This document shows positions 58,431 through 64,000 of a DNA stretch of 64,000 nt, one piece after another. The first letter of the stretch is position 1. Each line of letters opens with the position of its first letter. The DNA lies in NCBI GenBank assembly GCA_045533485.1, contig JAZSHX010000009.1:23349-87348 (forward strand). The letters are read 5' to 3'. Position numbers and translations under genes: made by a program. The notes beneath the pieces were generated by a model. That model did not search any database. It had not been told where the DNA came from and saw only the letters and a list, made by a program, of their open reading frames with translations. The DNA is from Scatosoma sp045533485. GTDB lineage: Bacteria; Bacillota; Clostridia; Christensenellales; Borkfalkiaceae.

Positions 58431-59852
58431 ATGAAAAACAAAAAAATTGTAAGCATTGTAGCAGGCGCTTTGGCGGCAGTGAACGTATTCTCGTTTGCGG
58501 CATGCCAACCCAAGAACAGCACGACCGGCAGCGTAGAAGCATACAACGGTGGCGCCGTAACGGTAACGTTCTACCACACAATGGGCGCAAACTTGAAAGC
58601 GGTTTTGGATAAGTATATCCCCAAATTCAACGAATTGTACCCCAACATCACGATTGAACATCAATCGGCAGGCGACTACCCTGCACTCCGCGACCAAATC
58701 GCAACCGAACTTACGGCAGGCAACGCGCCCAGCTTGGCGTACTGCTACCCCGACCACGTTGCACTTTACAACAAAGCGCAAGCGGTTATGCCTATGGACG
58801 ATTATATCGCGCACGAAACGATGGGCTTGTCGGACGCGCAAGTTGCAGATTTCATCGACGTATATTATAATGAAGGTAAATCGTTCGGCGACGGCAAAAT
58901 GTACACGTTGCCTATGACGAAGTCGACGGAAGTTTTGTATTACAACAAAACGTTCTTCACGGAACACAACTTGACGCTCCCCACCACTTGGGACGAAATG
59001 GAAGCGCTTTGCGCGCAAATCAAACAGCTTGAACCTTCCTGCATTCCCCTTGGTTACGACAGTGAAGCAAACTGGTTCATCACGATGACCGAACAGCTCA
59101 AATCGGGCTACACGACGATTGACGGCGACAAGTTCGTATTCGACACCGATGCAAACTACGCATTCGTAGAAGAATTTAGAGAATGGTACAAAGCCGGCTA
59201 CGTAACGACGGAAGAAATTTACGGCAGCTACACGTCCGGTTTGTTCACGGAAACGGGCACGAAAGCAGACGGTTCGCCTAAGCAAAAATGCTATATGTGT
59301 ATCGGTTCGTCGGCAGGCGCATCCTATCAATGCCCCGACGCAGTGACCAACGACGACGGTACGACGACGTACCCGTTTGAAGTTGGCGTAGCAATGATTC
59401 CTCAAGCAGACGCAAACAACAAGAAGGTAATTCAACAAGGTCCTTCCCTTTGCATGTTCAAAAAATCCAACGCACAAGAAATGGCGGCGGCTTGGTTGTT
59501 TGCAAAATACTTGACGACGACGGTAGAATTCCAAGCAGAATTCTCCATGACCAACGGTTATACGCCCGTTCTTAAATCCGTACAAGAAAACGCAGTTTAT
59601 AAAGCGTTCCTTGACGCGGCAGACGGCAATGCAAAATTGCAAGCAACGGTAGTTAAACAAACGCTTGCGCAAAAGGATTATTATTATATCTCCCCCGCGT
59701 TCAACGGTTCGTCGGCAGCACGTGACGCAGTAGGCGCGCTTTTGCAAGCTTGCTTCGTAAACGACCCCGCGGCTGGTCAATCGGTTGCAGATTTCATCAA
59801 AGCGGAATTCAAGAAATCCATCGACACGTTGAAATACGACTACGGCTATTGA
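58431..59852 (+). CDS. Extracellular solute-binding lipoprotein of the CUT1 importer
   Basis: 473 residues with a lipoprotein signal peptide (SFAAC). VTVTFYHTMGANLKAVLDKYIPKFNELYPNI is the family 1 solute-binding start, followed by PSLAYCYPDHVALY, the hinge region and LCMFKKSNAQEMAAAWLFAKYL. The family binds oligosaccharides or glycerophosphodiesters; the ligand cannot be read. A small hairpin (58374-58391) precedes the gene. Confidence 0.92.
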   Translation: MKNKKIVSIVAGALAAVNVFSFAACQPKNSTTGSVEAYNGGAVTVTFYHTMGANLKAVLDKYIPKFNELYPNITIEHQSAGDYPALRDQIATELTAGNAPSLAYCYPDHVALYNKAQAVMPMDDYIAHETMGLSDAQVADFIDVYYNEGKSFGDGKMYTLPMTKSTEVLYYNKTFFTEHNLTLPTTWDEMEALCAQIKQLEPSCIPLGYDSEANWFITMTEQLKSGYTTIDGDKFVFDTDANYAFVEEFREWYKAGYVTTEEIYGSYTSGLFTETGTKADGSPKQKCYMCIGSSAGASYQCPDAVTNDDGTTTYPFEVGVAMIPQADANNKKVIQQGPSLCMFKKSNAQEMAAAWLFAKYLTTTVEFQAEFSMTNGYTPVLKSVQENAVYKAFLDAADGNAKLQATVVKQTLAQKDYYYISPAFNGSSAARDAVGALLQACFVNDPAAGQSVADFIKAEFKKSIDTLKYDYGY

Positions 59853-59896
59853 TTTTTTAGCCACGCTTAAAAACACTAACTTATAAAGGTATTCTT

Positions 59897-61249
59897 ATGA
59901 AAAAAAGATTTTTATCTTTATTATTGCTTATCTGCATCGCACTCGGCTGTTTGGTCGGGTGCGTGCCGGGCGGCAATTCGTCAAGCAGTTCTTCCGCGCA
60001 GTTACCTGCAAAAGAAGACTTTGCGGCAAAAGTAACGCTTGATTTCGACGCGGAAACGCAAACGCAAGAAGTAACGGTCAAAATGTTCATCGACGGTGAC
60101 ACGACGCACTTCTACGTTCCCAAAACGATACCCCACTGCGATGACGACGGCGTGTTGAAAGCCAGATATTTGGCAGTGAACACCCCCGAATCGACGGGTA
60201 CGATTGAACCTTGGGGCAAAAAGGCAAGCGATTTCACCAAATCCAAATTGCAAAACGCGGCTTCCATCGTTATCGAAACGGACAAGAGCGAGTGGGAATT
60301 AGACTCTACGGCGGAACGCCACCTTGTGTGGGTATGGTACAAGCCGCAGGGTGCGGACACGTACAGAAACTTAAACATTGAGCTTTTGCAAGAAGGCTTG
60401 GCGTTGGGTTCTAAGGCGTCTTCGCTCCGCTACGGCACCGTTTGCGCGCAAGCCATCAACGTGGCAACCGCGCACAAAATGTGCGTATATTCGCAAGAAA
60501 AAGACCCTGATTTCTACTACGGCACGGCGGTAGAGCTTGACCTTTACGAGCTTCGCACCAACATCGATAAATACGTTGGCAAACGCGTAGCGTTCAACGC
60601 AACGGTTGCTTGGAGAGACGGTTGGACGGTTTACGTAGAAGATTTCCACGAAGCGACGAACATGGTATACGGCATGACCATTTTCTTCGGGTATAACGGC
60701 GCGTTGCACGACGCGATGCAGGTGGGCAACCGCTTGCGTATCGTAGGCAACCTGACGGACAACGAAAATTATGGTTATCAAGTTTCCAGCTTGTCCTTCG
60801 ATCTTATGGACACGACCAACCCCGAAAACGTACACGTTTTAGGCAAACAAACGGTGACCTATCGCGAAACGGCGGTGTCCACGCTTTTGGGCACAATCAC
60901 GTTGGAAGTGGAAACGGTTGGCGACGACGGCGAACCCAAGCTTGAAAACAAAACCTTCGATTACGGCGAACTTGCCCTTTCTTCGGCGATTTCCTTGAAA
61001 GGTTTGCGTGTAACGGACGTTTACACGACCAAGACGGGTAACAATGCAGGCGCAATTTCCATCACCTGTGAAGACGCGCAAGGCAACGAAATCACCGTAC
61101 GCACGGTTGTTTTGAAGCATGCAGACGGCACGAACGTTTTGGAAAGCGAATTCGTAGGCAAAACCATTGATGTGAAAGGCATCATCGATCAATACGACGG
61201 CGAATACCAAGTGAAAGTGTTCGCATTGTCGCATATCACTATTTATTAA
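59897..61249 (+). CDS. Secreted thermonuclease-like (SNase) lipoprotein with C-terminal OB-type domain
   Basis: 450 residues. Lipobox LVGC followed by a Ser-rich linker. The staphylococcal nuclease fold spans ~45-190: KMFIDGDTTHFYV (metal Asp pair), RYLAVNTPES (catalytic Arg and Glu), ERHLVWVWYKP (second Arg), LNIELLQEGLA. Two OB-like regions follow (about 205-300 and 340-450). It would cut extracellular DNA or RNA at the cell surface. 44 bases after the binding protein gene, same strand, no terminator seen between, so it belongs to the transporter transcript. Confidence 0.85.
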   Translation: MKKRFLSLLLLICIALGCLVGCVPGGNSSSSSSAQLPAKEDFAAKVTLDFDAETQTQEVTVKMFIDGDTTHFYVPKTIPHCDDDGVLKARYLAVNTPESTGTIEPWGKKASDFTKSKLQNAASIVIETDKSEWELDSTAERHLVWVWYKPQGADTYRNLNIELLQEGLALGSKASSLRYGTVCAQAINVATAHKMCVYSQEKDPDFYYGTAVELDLYELRTNIDKYVGKRVAFNATVAWRDGWTVYVEDFHEATNMVYGMTIFFGYNGALHDAMQVGNRLRIVGNLTDNENYGYQVSSLSFDLMDTTNPENVHVLGKQTVTYRETAVSTLLGTITLEVETVGDDGEPKLENKTFDYGELALSSAISLKGLRVTDVYTTKTGNNAGAISITCEDAQGNEITVRTVVLKHADGTNVLESEFVGKTIDVKGIIDQYDGEYQVKVFALSHITIY

Positions 61250-61291
61250 TTTGGCTCTAAAAAAAATTATATATAAGGAGAACAGAAACAC

Positions 61292-63952
61292 ATGAAAAAG
61301 AAACTCATTGCCGGCATTCTTGCCCTTGCAAGCGTTTTCACCCTTGCAAGCTGTGACAAGATTTCCAACCTGTTTGGCAAAAACTCGTCGTCTTCCCAAG
61401 TAACGACCACGTACGACGTGGAAGGCGCAAAAGGATTTTTGCAAGACAAGTACTTGACCAAAGACAAAGAAGTATCCACGGGTTACGATTTGGACACTTC
61501 CCTTGTTTTCAAAGGTCAAACGTACACCATCGCTTGGACGGTTGCTTGCAACGTTGAAGGCGTAGTAGCGATCGTAGAAAACGAAGGCAAAGTATCCGTA
61601 CAAGTAAACTCTCTTCAACTTGAAGAAGACGTACCCTACACGTTGACGGCTACGCTTACCGCACCCGACAACTCGACGGCTACGTTTACGTTGAACCGTA
61701 CGGTTAAAGCTCCTTCGCAAATGGTTCCTCTTGCAATCACTGCAGCACCTGTAGAAGGCGTTACGTACAAGCTTTACATGTATCAATCCACTGAAAAATA
61801 CGACGCATACTTCACGGGTAAGATGAGCAGCTTCTATTTGGCAAGCAGCGACGATTACACGGAAGCTGCTGACCTTACCGTAGAATACGTAGAAGGCAGC
61901 ACGACGAATTTCAACCTTACCTTCACCGATGCAAATGGTAAACAATACTTAGGCGTTGAAGAAGCATGGAACAGCAAGAACAGCTACTGGACGTTCAACG
62001 TTGTATTCCGCGAAACTCCTGTTTCTTCCTTCGTATGGGATGCAGAACTTGGCACGATCACGACGACTGTTCCTTGCCGTCCCGCATCGGAAAACAAGAA
62101 CGGTGACTCCCCCATAACGGATCAAACCGAAACGAAAACGTTGTACCTTGGTACCTATTCCACGTTCAAGACGTTCAGCGCGTCCACGATTGACAACGCA
62201 AGCAAAGAAGATACCTGCCTTGCTAACCTTGTAACGTTGGTAAACAAGAACGAACTTTCGCCTGAAATGAAAGTAGAAAGAGAAAAAGCTGCTTTGGAAT
62301 CCAGCTTGACGTTCAACGGCGCTGTAGAACACACGCTTGTTACCGCTCCCGGTACGTTTGCTGACGTAACCATTTCTTGGGCAGTGAAAGAAGGTACGGC
62401 AACCATCGAAAACAACGTTTTGAAGATTGCTGCACCCGACGAAGAAGCTAGCGTTACGCTTACGGCTACCATCACCTGCGGCACCGTTACGGATACCTTG
62501 GACGTTGTTGTAACCGTATTTGCTGTTCCCGAAGAAATCACCTACGCACAAGCAAATGAAATTGCTTCCACGTTAGGCGCTACAGATTCAACGAAGAAAG
62601 AATACTATTTGACCGGTACGGTTGTTGACGTTATAAATACAACTTATGGTAATTTGTATATCGCAGACGAGGAAGGCAATACCTTCTACGTTTACGGCAC
62701 CTATGACCAAGGCGGCAAAGAAAACGGCAAGAGATACGATGCAATGGCAGATGCACCTCAAGTTGGTGACTTCGTTAAGCTTCAAGGTAAGATTGCAACG
62801 TATAAAGGCAGCCCTCAGCTTCCTGATGCTGTTGTTATCTCCTGCACCACGCCCGACGCTATTCCCGATTATGCAAAAGCAGTGATCGCTGCACGCGGCC
62901 TTGAACTTGATGACGTTACGGCAGCTGGCGCAGTTACGCTTCCCACGACGGCTGAAGGCGGCGTTACGATTGCTTGGGTTTCCAACAACAGTGCAATCGC
63001 AGCTGTAAACGGCGGCACCGTTACGTATACGCTTCCTACGGGCGCAGCAGTGAAAGTTACGCTTACCGCTACGGTTACCTGCGGCAGCTTCTCCAAAGAC
63101 TTCGCGTTTGAAGTGATGGTTAACCCTGCAGAACTTCCTACGCTTACAGTTGCTGAAGCTCTTAATGCTGACGTTGGCGCAACGGTTACTGTTACGGGTA
63201 CTGTTGTTAAAATTACGTATGCTTATAATAGCGAACACGACAACATTTCCGTTGACATTGCTGATGAAAGCGGTACCATCAACGCTTACCGCATGAAAGG
63301 TAACGTTACGGTTGGTACTATTATCAAAGTAACAGGTGTTATCGCCGAATATAATAGCGTAAATCAAATCGGAGAAGGTTCTACGTTTGAAGCGATTGGT
63401 ACACACACCTGCACGTCCTTTACCGACGCAACTTGTAAATCCGCTGCTCTTTGTGTGATTTGCGGTACTGCGCAAGTGGGTTCGGCTCCCGTCGACCACA
63501 TCTATGAAAACGGTGCTTGCAAATGGTGTCAATCACCTGAAGGGGTACAAACTCAAACCGTTGCGGTATCTATCGCAACCTATGCAAGCAACAACGGCTG
63601 GACGGACGCTACGAAATATAGCAGTCTTACCATGAACAATGACATTACCGTTACTGCCACCGGGACTGATTCCAACACCGGCAAATATTATACCAACGGT
63701 ACAAACTGGAGAATGTATCAAAAAGGTTCCCCTTCCATTGTTATTAAAGCAGCAGAAGGCAAAACGATTATTTCTGTACAAATTACTTATACACCTAATA
63801 ATACTGGTTGCCTTACGTTAAACGGCGAAAACGTTGAGTCCGATAAAGTTATAATGGTCAATGCTAATTCCATCGAGTTTAGCGTTGGTAATACAGGCAC
63901 CGCCGACAATGGTCAGGCAAGAATCACCGCAATTGAAGTTGTTTATGGTTAA
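61292..63952 (+). CDS. Large surface lipoprotein with Ig-like, OB-fold and Cys-rich modules
   Basis: 886 residues, lipobox TLASC and Ser-rich linker. Atrophied Ig-like domains (for example ITIAWV- and VTLTATVTCG-type strands) occur near 40-130, 325-410 and 525-605. OB-type segments near 425-515 (GTVVDVINTTYGNLYIADEEG) and 615-700 (GTVVKITYAYNSEHDN) resemble YhcR-type nucleic-acid-binding folds. A Cys-rich module (HTCTSF, DATC, CVICG, CKWC) lies near 705-750, then a C-terminal beta domain. AAGGAG precedes the ATG. The adjoining nuclease suggests handling of extracellular nucleic acid, by inference. The rest of the window (to 64000) holds no gene start I can see. Confidence 0.82.
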   Translation: MKKKLIAGILALASVFTLASCDKISNLFGKNSSSSQVTTTYDVEGAKGFLQDKYLTKDKEVSTGYDLDTSLVFKGQTYTIAWTVACNVEGVVAIVENEGKVSVQVNSLQLEEDVPYTLTATLTAPDNSTATFTLNRTVKAPSQMVPLAITAAPVEGVTYKLYMYQSTEKYDAYFTGKMSSFYLASSDDYTEAADLTVEYVEGSTTNFNLTFTDANGKQYLGVEEAWNSKNSYWTFNVVFRETPVSSFVWDAELGTITTTVPCRPASENKNGDSPITDQTETKTLYLGTYSTFKTFSASTIDNASKEDTCLANLVTLVNKNELSPEMKVEREKAALESSLTFNGAVEHTLVTAPGTFADVTISWAVKEGTATIENNVLKIAAPDEEASVTLTATITCGTVTDTLDVVVTVFAVPEEITYAQANEIASTLGATDSTKKEYYLTGTVVDVINTTYGNLYIADEEGNTFYVYGTYDQGGKENGKRYDAMADAPQVGDFVKLQGKIATYKGSPQLPDAVVISCTTPDAIPDYAKAVIAARGLELDDVTAAGAVTLPTTAEGGVTIAWVSNNSAIAAVNGGTVTYTLPTGAAVKVTLTATVTCGSFSKDFAFEVMVNPAELPTLTVAEALNADVGATVTVTGTVVKITYAYNSEHDNISVDIADESGTINAYRMKGNVTVGTIIKVTGVIAEYNSVNQIGEGSTFEAIGTHTCTSFTDATCKSAALCVICGTAQVGSAPVDHIYENGACKWCQSPEGVQTQTVAVSIATYASNNGWTDATKYSSLTMNNDITVTATGTDSNTGKYYTNGTNWRMYQKGSPSIVIKAAEGKTIISVQITYTPNNTGCLTLNGENVESDKVIMVNANSIEFSVGNTGTADNGQARITAIEVVYG

Positions 63953-64000
63953 TTCAAAACATAACGCTTAAGTGCCCAACACAAAAGCCGCACCCGTTTG

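Noticed and set aside
58326..59876. Long minus-strand open frame (516 codons) opposite the solute-binding protein
   Set aside because: It is the antisense shadow of a clear family 1 binding protein gene and has no ribosome site or recognisable domain. The same holds for frames at 60839-61945 and 62588-63532 (minus) and 40300-41535 (plus, opposite glpK).

Overview
The window reads as a chromosomal contig of a moderate-GC Gram-positive bacterium, most likely an uncultured Clostridia-type Bacillota. Support: strong AGGAGG-type ribosome sites, many TTGNNN-17-TANNNT promoters, an rpsF-ssb-rpsR operon, a YhbD/bactofilin pair, lipoproteins with lipoboxes and a SpoIIE/RsbU-type phosphatase. Placement below class level is not supportable from the sequence alone.

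Layout. 1-18.2 kb is host housekeeping: a nadD-yqeK fusion (cut by the window edge), a recX-birA-nnr operon, a phosphoribosyltransferase, a large membrane-anchored protein with tandem repeats, rpsF-ssb-rpsR, a Gfo/Idh/MocA oxidoreductase facing an AraC regulator, an M20 peptidase beside an amidotransferase gene broken by an in-frame stop, a HAD-guanylate kinase fusion, YhbD plus bactofilin, and a metallophosphoesterase.

18,262-35,076 is a 16.8 kb integrated element, bounded by 25-bp direct repeats, in the 3' end of tRNA-Arg(ACG). I interpret it as an inovirus-like (filamentous ssDNA phage) prophage of a Gram-positive host. It has a tyrosine integrase, an XRE repressor with a three-operator divergent switch, an HUH rolling-circle Rep, a possible ssDNA-binding protein, two Cys-rich lipoproteins, a pIII-like exported and C-terminally anchored protein, a small membrane protein overlapping a Zot/pI-like membrane ATPase, and several small unknown proteins. 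All phage genes except repressor, neighbour and integrase run leftward. Non-coding parts hold a hairpin-rich intergenic region, a candidate double-strand origin just upstream of rep, and two short transcription units on the opposite strand, each with a near-consensus promoter and an intrinsic terminator.

35.1-64 kb is host again: ROK kinase, PAS-PP2C phosphatase, lipid kinase, CCA-adding enzyme, galK-glpK, cold-shock protein, UppP, an SGNH hydrolase, a GH28/oxidoreductase/acyltransferase operon, a complete nucleoside catabolic operon (deoC-deoD-deoB-cdd-pdp), an RDD protein, and a CUT1-type ABC transporter whose operon continues into a secreted nuclease-like lipoprotein and a large OB-fold lipoprotein. 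The last two blocks together could form a nucleic-acid/nucleoside scavenging system, which is inference. A short intergenic motif (core CATACCTG) recurs at eight host gene boundaries and is absent from the gene gaps I read inside the prophage.
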